Part shown: positions 9,512 to 18,631 of the stretch, one piece after another
Layout of the letters: the number at the start of each line of letters is the position of its first letter
Position numbering within the stretch: position 1 is the first letter of the stretch
Origin: JAPOXR01 sp963664715
Lineage (GTDB): Bacteria; Pseudomonadota; Alphaproteobacteria; Rhodobacterales; Rhodobacteraceae
DNA: 64,000 nucleotides
Assembly: GCA_963664715.2 (NCBI GenBank)
Contig: CAXXUY010000011.1
Coordinates: 496,001 to 560,000 of the forward strand
Direction of reading: 5' to 3'
The notes under the pieces: generated by a model
Told to the model about the DNA's origin: nothing
Database searches by the model: none
Seen by the model: only the letters and a program-made list of their open reading frames with translations
Made by a program: the position numbers and the translations under genes

Positions 9512-10243
9512 ATGCGTCCATCCGGAAGGGAATTGAACCAGATGCGGCAGGTTTCGATCGAAACCGGAATCCAGACGCATGCCGAGGGTTCCTGCCTGGT
9601 TTGCTTTGGTGACACGCGCGTCATCTGCGCGGCGACACTGGGCGAACGGGTGCCGATCTTCAGGCGCAACTCGGGGCTTGGCTGGGTGACTTCCGAATAC
9701 GCCATGCTCCCCAGATCGACCCATACCAGGAGCAGGCGGGAAAGGTTGGATGGCCGTATTTCCGGACGGTCTCAGGAAATCCAGCGGCTCGTGGGAAGAT
9801 CGCTCAGGGCGTGTGTTGATTTCGCGGCGATGGGCGAAAGGCAGGTCATTGTCGATTGCGACGTCCTGAATGCGGATGGTGGCACCCGATGTGCCGCCGT
9901 TACGGGTGGCTGGGTTGCCCTGCGTCTCGCGATCGACCGGCTGCTGGAGACCAGGAAGATCAACTCCGATCCGCTCGTCAACCAGGTCGCAGCCGTGTCC
10001 TGCGGCATCTATGCCGGCCAGGTTCTCCTGGATCTTGACTATGCAGAAGACTCTGAAGCCGAGACCGACGCCAACTTTGTCATGAACCGCGACGGCAACT
10101 GGATCGAAGTGCAGTGCACTGCCGAGGGCAGCCCTTTCAACGACGAGAGGCTTGGCGGGCTTCTTTCACTTGCCAGATCCGGGATTGAGAAGCTGTTTGA
10201 CCTGCAAAGGTCTGCGGCGGGCCGAAATGAACCGGTTGCCTGA
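9512..10243 (+). CDS. rph: Ribonuclease PH
   Basis: RNase PH is a phosphate-dependent 3' exonuclease that trims tRNA precursors. The 243-residue protein begins MRPSGRELNQMRQ and shows the family core RSLRACVDFA, DCDVLNADGGTR and VDLDYAEDSEAETDAN (here LLDLDYAEDSEAETDAN). ATG 9512 is chosen because it has AAGGAA just upstream and matches the family N-terminus. A longer in-frame reading from 9401 would add 37 unrelated residues. It is the first gene of rph-rdgB-hemW, and the next gene starts inside its end. Confidence 0.96.
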   Translation: MRPSGRELNQMRQVSIETGIQTHAEGSCLVCFGDTRVICAATLGERVPIFRRNSGLGWVTSEYAMLPRSTHTRSRRERLDGRISGRSQEIQRLVGRSLRACVDFAAMGERQVIVDCDVLNADGGTRCAAVTGGWVALRLAIDRLLETRKINSDPLVNQVAAVSCGIYAGQVLLDLDYAEDSEAETDANFVMNRDGNWIEVQCTAEGSPFNDERLGGLLSLARSGIEKLFDLQRSAAGRNEPVA

Positions 10244-10838
10244 CTCCCGTCTCATCGTCGCCACACACAATGCGGGCAAACTGCGCGAATTTGCCGAACT
10301 TCTTGCCCGCACGAATACGCAAGTCGTGTCCGCAGCGGAACTCGGGCTTGATGAACCCGAGGAAACCGGCTGCAGCCTGGAGGAGAATTCGCTGATCAAG
10401 GCAAGGTCCGCCGCTACACTGACGGGCCAGCAGGCAATTGCGGATGACAGCGGATTGTTCGTGGATGCGCTCGATGGATGCCCCGGAACAGAGACGGCAG
10501 ATTGGTCTGAAACACCTGCGGGGCGCGACTATGCTCTGGCAATGAACCGGCTCTGGCGAATGCTGGTGGACCGGCAGGCGGCCGAACCCTGGAGAGCCAG
10601 GTTTCGAACGGTCATCTGTCTTGTCCAGCCCGGTCTCGGCTGTGACTATTTCGAGGGCTCTGTAGCAGGCCGGATCGTCTGGCCGATGCGCGGCAAGAAC
10701 GGCTTCGGCTATGACCCGGTATTCCAGCCCGATGGTTTCGACCGGACATTCGCCGAGATGAGCCGTTCAGAAAAGAACCGTATCAGTCACAGGGCAAGGG
10801 CGCTCCACAAGTTCGCAAGAGCATTTCCAGGCACCTGA
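10227..10838 (+). CDS. rdgB: XTP/dITP diphosphatase RdgB/HAM1
   Basis: This enzyme hydrolyses ITP, dITP and XTP to monophosphates to keep deaminated purines out of nucleic acids. The 203-residue protein starts RLIVATHNAGKLREF (substrate-binding ATHNAGK motif). It carries DDSGLFVDAL, GYDPVFQPDG and the C-terminal SHRARAL motif. ATG 10227 lies 17 bases inside the rph end. An upstream in-frame start at 10152 would add unrelated residues. The segment after the DDSGL motif (CPGTETADWSET) differs from the usual PGVYSARWAG, a modest divergence near the active site. Confidence 0.94.
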   Translation: MNRLPDSRLIVATHNAGKLREFAELLARTNTQVVSAAELGLDEPEETGCSLEENSLIKARSAATLTGQQAIADDSGLFVDALDGCPGTETADWSETPAGRDYALAMNRLWRMLVDRQAAEPWRARFRTVICLVQPGLGCDYFEGSVAGRIVWPMRGKNGFGYDPVFQPDGFDRTFAEMSRSEKNRISHRARALHKFARAFPGT

Positions 10839-10839
10839 C

Positions 10840-11985
10840 ATGTCCGGCCAGGACAAATTCGGACTCTACGTTCACTGGCCCTATTGCGAGGCCTTGTGCC
10901 CCTATTGCAGTTTCAACACCTATGTTGGCAATCCGGATACTGACGCCTGGCGCCGGGCATATCGCGACGCCCTGAATCTCTACTCGCAGGAGACGGATTA
11001 CCGGAGTTGCATGTCGATCTACTTCGGTGGCGGAACGCCAAGCCTGATGGATGCCGGCCTCGTTGGTGCAATACTCGACACGGTCGATTCGAACTGGGTT
11101 CTGGAGAAAGACGCAGAGATTACGCTTGAAGCAAATCCAACCTCTTCCGAATCTCGCAAGTTCCGGGACTATCGTTCCCAGGGCGTCAACCGGTTGTCGA
11201 TCGGCGTCCAGTCACTGCGAGATCCCGCATTGAGTGAACTCGGTCGCCTGCACACCGCATCCGAAGCCCGGATGGCCTTTGACATGGCGCTCGTACACTA
11301 TGAAAACGTCAGCATTGATCTCATATTCGGACGCCAGCATCAGAACCTCGGGCAATGGATCGACGAATTGGCCGAAGCCTGCAGTTGGGGCGCTGAACAT
11401 CTTTCCTTGTACCAACTGTCAGTCGAACCCGGCACGGCATTCGGAAAACGCCAGGAGTCAGGGCGGTTGCCCGGACTCCCCGATGATGACCTGGCCGCGG
11501 AGATGATGACCGAGACGGCGGCGCTGTGTGCCGGTTTCGGCCTGAGGCAATACGAAGTATCCAACTTTGCAAGGCCTGGCCGGGAAGGAGTCCATAATCT
11601 GGTCTACTGGCGGTGCGGTAACTATATTGGAATAGGACCCGGTGCGCACGGCAGAATCAGTGTCGGAGGTGAACGGTTTGCGACCGAATCGGAACTGTCG
11701 CCAGCTTCATGGCTGTCCATGGTGGACGGCTCCGGGAACGGTGAGTCCCGGCGAACAAGGCTTGATCGGCACGAACAGGCCCGAGAGTTTCTGATGATGT
11801 CTCTCAGGTTGGCAGAAGGTACGGATATCGGACGATATGTGCGTCTGGCAGGCAGGGATCTTGACAGAAGTGTCGTCAGCGAACTCGATCGCTGCGGGCT
11901 CGTCCGCATTGAAGACGGACATCTGAAGGCATCAACGACCGGCAAGCTGGTGCTGAACCGAATCATCTCGGAGCTGCTCGATTGA
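10840..11985 (+). CDS. hemW: Radical SAM heme chaperone HemW
   Basis: This 381-residue protein belongs to the coproporphyrinogen III oxidase-like radical SAM family. The iron-sulfur motif is C16-x3-C20-x2-C23 followed by Phe (CEALCPYCSF), the HemW form that lacks the extra residues of true HemN. The GGGTPSLM motif and the R-LSIGVQSL region are present. HemW is thought to insert heme into respiratory enzymes. It starts one base after the rdgB stop, in the conserved rph-rdgB-hemW order of alphaproteobacteria. Confidence 0.93.
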   Translation: MSGQDKFGLYVHWPYCEALCPYCSFNTYVGNPDTDAWRRAYRDALNLYSQETDYRSCMSIYFGGGTPSLMDAGLVGAILDTVDSNWVLEKDAEITLEANPTSSESRKFRDYRSQGVNRLSIGVQSLRDPALSELGRLHTASEARMAFDMALVHYENVSIDLIFGRQHQNLGQWIDELAEACSWGAEHLSLYQLSVEPGTAFGKRQESGRLPGLPDDDLAAEMMTETAALCAGFGLRQYEVSNFARPGREGVHNLVYWRCGNYIGIGPGAHGRISVGGERFATESELSPASWLSMVDGSGNGESRRTRLDRHEQAREFLMMSLRLAEGTDIGRYVRLAGRDLDRSVVSELDRCGLVRIEDGHLKASTTGKLVLNRIISELLD

Positions 11986-12014
11986 ATTGCAGGCGCCAGA
12001 TAGCGATGCAAGGA

Positions 12015-12039
12015 ATGGCGTGGCCTGGAGACACGCCAT
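12015..12039. promoter_or_regulatory. Perfect inverted repeat before the Cu/Zn permease gene
   Basis: ATGGCGTG at 12015-12022 and CACGCCAT at 12032-12039 form a perfect 8-bp stem with a 9-base loop, 30 bases after hemW and 144 bases before the permease start. No U-run follows, so it is not a classical terminator. It could be an operator for a metal regulator or a processing hairpin. No regulator gene is adjacent. Confidence 0.4.
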
Positions 12040-12182
12040 GTGGCTGTCTGCGCAACTCCGGCAGGGTATTCACGGAAACCCGATCTCCGCGGTCCATCCG
12101 GACGGATTGGGGACATCGGATCGCACGGATCTGGTCATGGAGACATGCCAGGGTTTGACAGACGCTGACAGGGAGACGGATC

Positions 12183-13430
12183 TTGTTTGCCGCATCAATG
12201 GAATTCGCCTTCAGGTTTCTTGAATTTCTCTGGATGTCGTTCCTGGTGCTCGCACCAATGATGATGCTGGGGCTGCTGTTGGGCGGATTGCTCCACGTAT
12301 TCATATCGCGTGACGCGGTTCTCAAGTGGCTCCGGCGGGACAACCTCAAATCAGTCGCAACCAGCGCAGCCATCGGTGTCCCGGTTCCCCTCTGCAGTTG
12401 TTCGGTAGTGCCGGTGGTCTCCGAATTGCAGCGCAAGGGTGCATCGCGTTCCTCCTGCATGTCCTTCCTGATCACAGCACCGGAAACGGGAGCCGATTCA
12501 ATCCTGGTCACAAACGCGTTCTTCGGATTGCCAGCTGCGGTTGGCCGTCCCGTAATCAGCTTCCTTACGGCAGTGGTGGCCGGTCTTTGCTGCATGGGTT
12601 TGATCGGCAACGGGCGCCCCGGCAGGGACACGGGGAATGAGGACCGATTGCAGCAGAAGGAAAACTCTCATTGCTGCGGCGGCGATGAAGCAGGCCACAG
12701 CCCGCTGTTCCCGGGCAGACTGGACTGTTACATCAGCCCAGGGGAATTCAAGAACGAAGCCGTGCTTTGGTTCAAGGGGCTGATCCGGCGTGTTACGGCA
12801 GGCAGGTCCGAAGCAGGTTCCGGTCAACAGCATTCGGGACTTCGCAAGATCGTCGCTCACATCTTCCGCTACGGTTTCGTCGAAATCGCGGACGATATCC
12901 TGTTTGCTCTCCTGATCGGACTCGTCCTCGGAGGAGTTCTTTACCTGCTGATGCCTTCAAGCCTGTTGACCCACGAACATGCCCGCTGGGCAGCCTATCC
13001 GGTAATGGTGCTCGTGGGGTTGCCCATCTACATTTGCGCATCTGCGAGCACACCGATTGCGGCAGCGCTTGTCGCCAAGGGATTGAGCCCTGGCGCCGCC
13101 CTCGTCTTCCTGATGACCGGCCCGGCAACCAACACAAGCACGATGACCATCATCCTCAACCTGTTTGGAGGAAGATTTGCCTCGATCTACATTGGTTCGG
13201 TCATTGCGGTGACGGTCGTGTTTGGTGTGCTGGTCGACCTGTTGATTCTCGCCACGGGATATTCAATCACGGTCAATCTCGGGCCTTCGGAGTCACCCGT
13301 GTTCCAATTCGTGCAATGGATTTTCGCCCTGGCTTTGGTAGCGCTGATTGTCTGGAGGTTTCGGGCCGGGGCGCTGACGCGTGGATGGCAAAGCATGCTG
13401 ATGAATGTCAGGCCCAACCTCGGGCGTTGA
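12183..13430 (+). CDS. Permease of the SO_0444 Cu/Zn efflux / ArsP-like family
   Basis: This is a 415-residue inner-membrane protein with two sets of about four to five hydrophobic segments. The hallmark VPVPLCSCSVVPV is followed by ITAPETGADSI, and the second half has the matching STPIAAALVAKGLSPGAAL and TGPATNTSTM repeats, typical of the permease family linked to copper, zinc or arsenical export. The loop between halves has a His-Cys-Cys cluster (about residue 160), a plausible metal-sensing site. TTG 12183 is preceded by CAGGGAGA. ATG 12198 is an alternative. No regulator or chaperone is adjacent, so the exported metal is unknown. Confidence 0.8.
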   Translation: MFAASMEFAFRFLEFLWMSFLVLAPMMMLGLLLGGLLHVFISRDAVLKWLRRDNLKSVATSAAIGVPVPLCSCSVVPVVSELQRKGASRSSCMSFLITAPETGADSILVTNAFFGLPAAVGRPVISFLTAVVAGLCCMGLIGNGRPGRDTGNEDRLQQKENSHCCGGDEAGHSPLFPGRLDCYISPGEFKNEAVLWFKGLIRRVTAGRSEAGSGQQHSGLRKIVAHIFRYGFVEIADDILFALLIGLVLGGVLYLLMPSSLLTHEHARWAAYPVMVLVGLPIYICASASTPIAAALVAKGLSPGAALVFLMTGPATNTSTMTIILNLFGGRFASIYIGSVIAVTVVFGVLVDLLILATGYSITVNLGPSESPVFQFVQWIFALALVALIVWRFRAGALTRGWQSMLMNVRPNLGR

Positions 13431-13665
13431 CCGCAGTTTCGCCTGATGATCACGTTCCCTGGCCAGGCTTCCAAGGAGCGCAACCTCGTGCAAGGCGGCA
13501 CCTTACCCGATCACGTTTCGCCGCAACTCGAAGGCCGCCGGAATTGTCAGACCGATCGGCAAGCAATTCACTGAAACAGGAACCGGAACTGCCGGGGTCC
13601 CGCAACAGTCACCAGCTGCAGGAAGGCAGCTTGCCTACTGCCCGCCCCGGTGTTGGCGGTTCATC

Positions 13666-14418
13666 CTACCCGTTCAGATCACAGCCAAGAAACCTGCGCC
13701 CGCTGTTGTGGCAGGCTTCCATGACCGAAAAACTCCCGGCGGCAGGATCGATCACGACTTCGCCTGTACCGGTGACGGCCTCAATCAACCTTTGTTGCAG
13801 ATCAACCGGTTTTCGATGCGGCCAGCCATTCGGGTTCGAGTTTTCTTCCCAGACGTCCGGAATGTTGTGAATGGTCCATACACCCTTGGCACGAAGCGGG
13901 AGTTTCTGCATCACGACCAGGTATTCGCACTTGCGGCGGGTTCGATATCCCATTCCGATTCTCGGCTTCTGCCAGGTGATCAGGTCAACCGTCTGGAGTT
14001 CGGTTTCCTCATGCCACTCGTTGAAGCCGGTGCATAGATGATACTTGTCGGTCCACAGGAAAAGGTGCCCGCTCGGCATCAGTGCCCGGGCAATCAGGTG
14101 AATGAACTCCCGAATCATCGTCTCGGGCATCTGTGCCAATGCCGATCTCTTTCGGCACCTGGTCTTGCCCTCGTTTCCGTAGGACATCTTGTCAAGTATT
14201 CCCCGATATTGCGGATCGAAGAATACTGCCGGGACGCTGGCCTTTGGCAATAGACCCAGAAGATCGCGCCCTTCCATCGTCAATCGTGAATCGAACTTGA
14301 CGCCGCGGGGCAACGTGAACTCCGGTGCCGCCAGATCACGGAACCCTGAATAGACACTGCGCCTGCAAGTTTCCTGTACGCCGGTACGAACGACCGGCGT
14401 CGCCACTGCTGTTTCCAT
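13666..14418 (-). CDS. Orphan DNA methyltransferase (N4/N6 type)
   Basis: This 250-residue protein resembles amino-methylating DNA methyltransferases with motif IV before motif I (beta-type order). The catalytic motif reads DPQY at about residues 68-71 instead of the usual DPPY. The SAM-binding motif DPAAGSF lies at about 224-230 and is followed by FLGCDLN. No restriction endonuclease gene is next to it, so it is either a solitary regulatory methylase or a phage/island remnant. Recognition sequence is not predictable by eye. It ends 235 bases from the permease gene on the opposite strand. Confidence 0.75.
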   Translation of the reverse strand: METAVATPVVRTGVQETCRRSVYSGFRDLAAPEFTLPRGVKFDSRLTMEGRDLLGLLPKASVPAVFFDPQYRGILDKMSYGNEGKTRCRKRSALAQMPETMIREFIHLIARALMPSGHLFLWTDKYHLCTGFNEWHEETELQTVDLITWQKPRIGMGYRTRRKCEYLVVMQKLPLRAKGVWTIHNIPDVWEENSNPNGWPHRKPVDLQQRLIEAVTGTGEVVIDPAAGSFSVMEACHNSGRRFLGCDLNG

Positions 14419-14794
14419 ACTGCTTTCCTGCTCGAACTATCGGGCATTCCCCCTGTTCCGGGGGTTCTGCCCACCACTGAATTGTGCCCTGCCTTTAGGT
14501 GATATCCCGGTCTTCTACGGCCCGAAAATCCACCCTGGAGGGTGCGTTACTCCGATTCTTGTTCAATTTGGCGGGGGCCGTCAATGACTTTGACCGCAAA
14601 GAGAGTATTTTTTCTTCATTTTTGAAGATATTCTGGATTTTGGCCGGAACTGTTGCATTTTGAGTCGTGAACTGGCCAAAACCGCTGCCCTGTCGTAACC
14701 GTTGTCGGAATCATGGAGTTGAACTCCGGTTTTTCTTGCGCATATTGTTCATTGACAACGCCTGACAAGGCCGGGCGACGACAAGAGGACACGA
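14419..14794. other. AT-richer intergenic promoter region
   Basis: This 376-base gap lies between the divergent methyltransferase and AhpD-like genes. It contains a locally AT-rich tract (about 14585-14665) with a small CTTCA/TGAAG inverted repeat near 14617-14630, and a GC hairpin CCCCC/GGGGG near 14449-14464 just upstream of the methyltransferase start. It presumably carries both promoters. No gene was recognised in it. Confidence 0.45.
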
Positions 14795-15373
14795 GTGGTA
14801 AAAGTTACGGATGAAATGCCGACCGCGCTCGATCTTCCGCCGGTTGATCCGCTTCCCGGAGCAACCCGGAAATACCTCTCGATCTGCGAGGAGAAACTCG
14901 GACTGGTCCCGAACGTCCTCAGGGCCCATCTTTTTGATATCGAGAAGCTCAATGCCTTCACCGCGATGTATAACAACCTGATGCTGGCCGAGAGCGGATT
15001 GTCCAAGCTTGAACGTGAAATGATCGCCGTCGTCGTGTCGTCGGTCAATCGCTGCTACTATTGTCTCGTCGCACATGGTGCAGCCGTTCGTGAATTGTCC
15101 GGCGATCCGGAGCTGGGGGAAATGCTGGCGGCAAATTACAGGGTCTGCGATCTGGACACGCGCAGCCGGACGATGCTGGAGTTTGCCGAAAAAATGACCC
15201 GCGAAAGCAACCGGATCGGGGAATCCGACCGCGCGGCGCTGCGGGATGCCGGTTTCAGCGACCGGGATATCTGGGACATCGCCGCGGTGTCTGGATTCTT
15301 CAACATGACCAACCGGATCGCCTCGGCTGTGGCGATGAAGCCCAACTCCGAATATCACTCGGCATTCAGATGA
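14795..15373 (+). CDS. AhpD-like peroxidase-related protein (CMD family)
   Basis: This 192-residue protein carries the alkylhydroperoxidase core C87-Tyr-Tyr-C90 followed by His94 (CYYCLVAHG), the redox CxxC-x3-H site of AhpD-like and peroxidase-related proteins. Such proteins reduce peroxides with thiol donors, though many homologues are uncharacterised. GTG 14795 is preceded by AAGAGGA. Its end overlaps the start of the OmpA-domain gene by 4 bases (ATGA), so the two are coupled, an uncommon pairing. Confidence 0.82.
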   Translation: MVKVTDEMPTALDLPPVDPLPGATRKYLSICEEKLGLVPNVLRAHLFDIEKLNAFTAMYNNLMLAESGLSKLEREMIAVVVSSVNRCYYCLVAHGAAVRELSGDPELGEMLAANYRVCDLDTRSRTMLEFAEKMTRESNRIGESDRAALRDAGFSDRDIWDIAAVSGFFNMTNRIASAVAMKPNSEYHSAFR

Positions 15374-16326
15374 AACGACTGACCTGCATCCTGCTCACAT
15401 CGATTGCGGCCACAGGCATCGGCGCGCCGGCAATTGGACAGGCCGGCTTGCCCGATGAATTCCGGGAGGTCTACCGGGAGTCGGTCTCCGCGGACACTGC
15501 CAGGATACCAATAGGCCCATACGGGGATGGCAATGTTCCGATGCAGATCGTCGACGGCATGATTGAAAATGTCGTGTTGCGGGTAGAAGGGGACCTGTCG
15601 ACACTCGACCTGATGCGCGAGGTTGCCATTCATCTCGAGAGCCTTGGCTACTCGGATGTATTCGATTGCGATGACCGGGAATGCGGCGGATTCGATTTCA
15701 TCTCTCAACTCGACATCGTCGGCGTGCCTGACATGTATGTCGACATCGGGAATTTCCGGTACCTGGCCACGACGCGTGTTTCGAACGAAACGGCCAGCTT
15801 CGCTGCCGTGATCGTCAGCCGTTCACTCAATGCGGGCTATATCCAGATCACGGCTGCCGAGGAAACGATTCACTCACTCGAGATCGCGTCTGCCGCTGAC
15901 AGGACCGACGGACAGGTTGATGGCCGGTCCGGCAACACTCCTCCGGGCTTGCTGACGGACCAGTTGTTGGCCGACGGCCATGCCGTCTTCCAGACGCTTG
16001 AATTCGCCACCGGATCACTCTCGCTCGCCAACGAAGCCTCGCACGAACTCCTGGAGTTGGCCGAATTCCTGCGGTCCAATCCGAACTACCTCGTCGTTCT
16101 CGTCGGGCATACCGATACGGAGGGGGACCTTGAATCAAATGTCGAACTTTCAAAGAAACGTGCCGAGGCAGTACAGGAACTCCTGGTTCAGCAGTTCCAG
16201 GTTGACCCAGAACAGTTGATGGCAGAGGGGATCGGCTTTCTGTCGCCGCGAGCCTCGAATGCGGATGAAGAAGGAAGAGCCCGAAACCGGAGGGTCGAAG
16301 CCATTCTGGTCACAAGGAACGAGTAA
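15370..16326 (+). CDS. OmpA-family C-terminal domain protein, secreted
   Basis: This 318-residue protein starts with a Sec signal peptide (MKRLTCILLTSIAATGIG, cleavage near residue 24). The middle part is unassigned. The C-terminal third, from about residue 205, is an OmpA-like peptidoglycan-binding domain with VVLVGHTDTEGD, LSKKRAEAVQELL and GRARNRRVEAIL. It probably anchors to peptidoglycan in the periplasm. There is no beta-barrel or clear lipobox. It is translationally coupled to the AhpD-like gene. Confidence 0.85.
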   Translation: MKRLTCILLTSIAATGIGAPAIGQAGLPDEFREVYRESVSADTARIPIGPYGDGNVPMQIVDGMIENVVLRVEGDLSTLDLMREVAIHLESLGYSDVFDCDDRECGGFDFISQLDIVGVPDMYVDIGNFRYLATTRVSNETASFAAVIVSRSLNAGYIQITAAEETIHSLEIASAADRTDGQVDGRSGNTPPGLLTDQLLADGHAVFQTLEFATGSLSLANEASHELLELAEFLRSNPNYLVVLVGHTDTEGDLESNVELSKKRAEAVQELLVQQFQVDPEQLMAEGIGFLSPRASNADEEGRARNRRVEAILVTRNE

Positions 16327-16413
16327 TCGGCCGACCGGACGCTGCATGGGAGCGGGACTGAACAGACCGGCCGGACTTGCCGGAAAGCCTCTTGGGCGAG
16401 GAGTTGTTGCAAC

Positions 16414-16848
16414 ATGTCGGACATGAAGACAGTCGAGAACGAGGGAAACGTCGGGCAATTCCTGCAGTCGGTTGAGAACCCGCGCCGCAGGGACGACGCG
16501 ATCAAGGTTGCCCGGATGATGGAAAGCGTAACGGGCGAAGTGCCCAGAATGTGGGGAGACAGCATCATCGGGTTCGGGCACTACAGGTACCGCCGCGCCG
16601 ACAAGTCGGAGCACGAATGGATGCTGACCGGCCTTTCGCCGCGAAAGTCGGCACTGACAGTCTACATCATGCCGGGATTCAGCCGTTACGGTGATCTTCT
16701 GTCCAGGCTCGGCAAGCACCGGCATTCGGTGTCGTGCCTTTACTTGACCAGGTTGGCAAACATCGATTTTGACGTCCTGACTGAACTCGTTCGCCGCTCG
16801 GTCAAGGACATGAAGGACAAATACTGCGGGGCTGGTCATCAGCCATAG
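16414..16848 (+). CDS. DUF1801 domain protein
   Basis: This 144-residue protein matches the YdhG/DUF1801 fold: VENPRRRDDAIKVARMM, then MWGDSIIGFGHYRYR, and the C-terminal CLYLTRLANIDFDVLTELVRRSV. The biochemical role of this family is not established. It is 87 bases downstream of the OmpA-domain gene, possibly with its own promoter, and convergent with the P450 gene. Confidence 0.82.
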   Translation: MSDMKTVENEGNVGQFLQSVENPRRRDDAIKVARMMESVTGEVPRMWGDSIIGFGHYRYRRADKSEHEWMLTGLSPRKSALTVYIMPGFSRYGDLLSRLGKHRHSVSCLYLTRLANIDFDVLTELVRRSVKDMKDKYCGAGHQP

Positions 16849-16975
16849 CCGCTGCGCCGCGGCCAACAATTGTGGCTGGATCAATCGCCTGACTGAAAGG
16901 ACGGGGCATTTTCCAGTCCTTGGTGAAGCCTGTGGTTGCCAGCCCGCCCGAAAGACAGTGTGCGCCGGGGATCTG

Positions 16976-18199
16976 CTAGCGGACGACCTCTACCCACAGT
17001 TCCTTCAGGCCTCGCAGGACGAGCTGGCCGCGAAATTCCGGGCGCTCTACAAGGCGGATTGAGGAAAACCTGTCCAGGATACCTCTAAAGGCGGACCGTG
17101 CCTCGAGAATCGCAAGCGACGAGCCGAGGCAGTAGTGGATACCTCGTCCAAACGCCAGGTTGGCGGCCTCGTTTCTGGAAATGATGAAGCTGTCCGGGTC
17201 GGAATAGATCTCCGGGTCGCGGTTTGCGGCTCCGAGAGAACACAGGACCTGCGTGCCGGCCTTGATCCTCTTTCCGCCGATGACTGCATCTTCTTCGACA
17301 TACCTGCCATCGAGTTGGATCGGGCTGTTGAAACGCAACATCTCGTTGATCGCTGATTCCATGAGTCCGGGATCCTTGCGCAGTTCCTCCATTTGTTCCG
17401 GATGGTCCAGCAGTGCAAGCATGCCGTTTCCGATCAGGTTTCTCGTGGTTTCATTCCCTGCAACCAGCAGGAGCAGAAGTGTCAGCAGCACTTCTTCATG
17501 GGTCAGCTTGTTGCCCTCGTCGCTGGCCGCGATCAGTGAACTGATGAGGTCGTCCCGTGGCTCTGCCCTTCTCTCGTCTATCACGGCATCGAAGTACTCG
17601 TAGACGCTGTCCCATGCGCCGCGGATTCCATCGATTTCACCCTCCGACAACACGGGTTCCACCGACTTGGCAAGGCGGTTCGACCAATCCTCGAACAGTC
17701 CCCTGTCCCCGGACGGAATCCCGAGCATTTCTGAAATGACGATGATCGGAAGCGGAAACGCCACGGCACTCATGACATCGAACCGTTCCCTTGTTTCCAC
17801 GGCGTCAAGCAACTCTTCCATGATCGCATGAACCCTCGGTTCCAGATTCCTGACGGCGCGGCTCGTGAACGCCTTGAGTATCAACCCTCGCAGCCTCGTG
17901 TGCTGGGGCGGGTCGCTGTGCAGCAGCGTACGCAGCTCGGTGAATGCAAATCCGCGCCTGGAATTGGAAAACCGCTTGTGGTCGCGCAGGACCTGATCGA
18001 CATCATCGTAGCCGGTCAGAAGGTGGGCCTTCAGGAGTCTCATCCGGTGGACCGGATCCCGTTTCCTGAGTTCCCGGTAGACATCGTAGGGATCACTCCG
18101 CACCTTCGGCGAGGTCAGGTTGTAGACCACGCCAGACTCCATGCGCTCCCAAAGCAGCAACAGCGAAATTACCATTCGTTTCAGCGTAGCGTTGGCCAT
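16976..18199 (-). CDS. Cytochrome P450
   Basis: This is a soluble bacterial P450 monooxygenase of about 407 residues. It has the I-helix motif AGNETTRN (Glu in place of the common Asp), the K-helix ExxR in NEMLR, and the heme-binding loop FGRGIHYCLGSSLA with the cysteine ligand. ATG 18199 (MANATLKRM) is preceded by GGAG at good spacing. An in-frame ATG at 18307 would add 36 residues lacking family resemblance. No ferredoxin or reductase gene is adjacent, so electron donors must be elsewhere and the substrate is unknown. Confidence 0.9.
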   Translation of the reverse strand: MANATLKRMVISLLLLWERMESGVVYNLTSPKVRSDPYDVYRELRKRDPVHRMRLLKAHLLTGYDDVDQVLRDHKRFSNSRRGFAFTELRTLLHSDPPQHTRLRGLILKAFTSRAVRNLEPRVHAIMEELLDAVETRERFDVMSAVAFPLPIIVISEMLGIPSGDRGLFEDWSNRLAKSVEPVLSEGEIDGIRGAWDSVYEYFDAVIDERRAEPRDDLISSLIAASDEGNKLTHEEVLLTLLLLLVAGNETTRNLIGNGMLALLDHPEQMEELRKDPGLMESAINEMLRFNSPIQLDGRYVEEDAVIGGKRIKAGTQVLCSLGAANRDPEIYSDPDSFIISRNEAANLAFGRGIHYCLGSSLAILEARSAFRGILDRFSSIRLVERPEFRGQLVLRGLKELWVEVVR

Positions 18200-18546
18200 A
18201 TTGAACTCCGGGATCTTCTGCACGCCTGGCAGCGCACTCTTTCGGCCCCAACAAGGTATCCTGGTCCATAGCAAATAAACGGGCCAGATGAATCCAAAAA
18301 AGTGCAACCGAACTCATCGCTTTCGGCAATCCGGTTCGAGGCTCCAGTGTCAGGTCCGGATTTCTGTTTCAGTCTGTCGGGATTCCCGTTGTGCTCCCAA
18401 TCCGCGGGGAGATTGCCGTGTCTGGTCGATGACGCAGCGCGACCGGAAGGAAGGAAATCCGGCCGATCGCCTGCTTGCCATGTTCAGGTTTGCCGGGCAG
18501 GAGTGCCGGACCGGACCGCCCCGCAAGAATTCTGCCGTGTTTCCTG

Positions 18547-18575
18547 TTGAACAATCTGTCGGCCCGCCTTATATG
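18547..18575 (+). promoter_or_regulatory. Sigma-70-like promoter of the rimP-nusA operon
   Basis: TTGAAC (18547-18552) and TATATG (18570-18575) are separated by exactly 17 bases, a near-consensus housekeeping promoter. Transcription would start near 18582 and give a short structured leader before rimP. The opposite-strand P450 gene starts about 350 bases to the left. Confidence 0.65.
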
Positions 18576-18591
18576 CACGTCCGACAGCGGT

Positions 18592-18614
18592 GGTCCGGGG
18601 TCCAAACCCGAACC
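18592..18614 (+). promoter_or_regulatory. Leader hairpin upstream of rimP terminator
   Basis: GGTCCGGG (18592-18599) pairs with CCCGAACC (18607-18614) with one mismatch around a 7-base loop. It precedes the terminator hairpin, so the leader has two stacked hairpins. This layout resembles the reported rimP leader of proteobacteria, but the match to that RNA family was not tested. Confidence 0.4.
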
Positions 18615-18631
18615 CTCGACAAGAGATCTTC

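Noticed and set aside
12767..13870. 367-residue plus-strand frame overlapping the Cu/Zn permease
   Set aside because: It is an out-of-frame shadow of the permease, which has clear family motifs.
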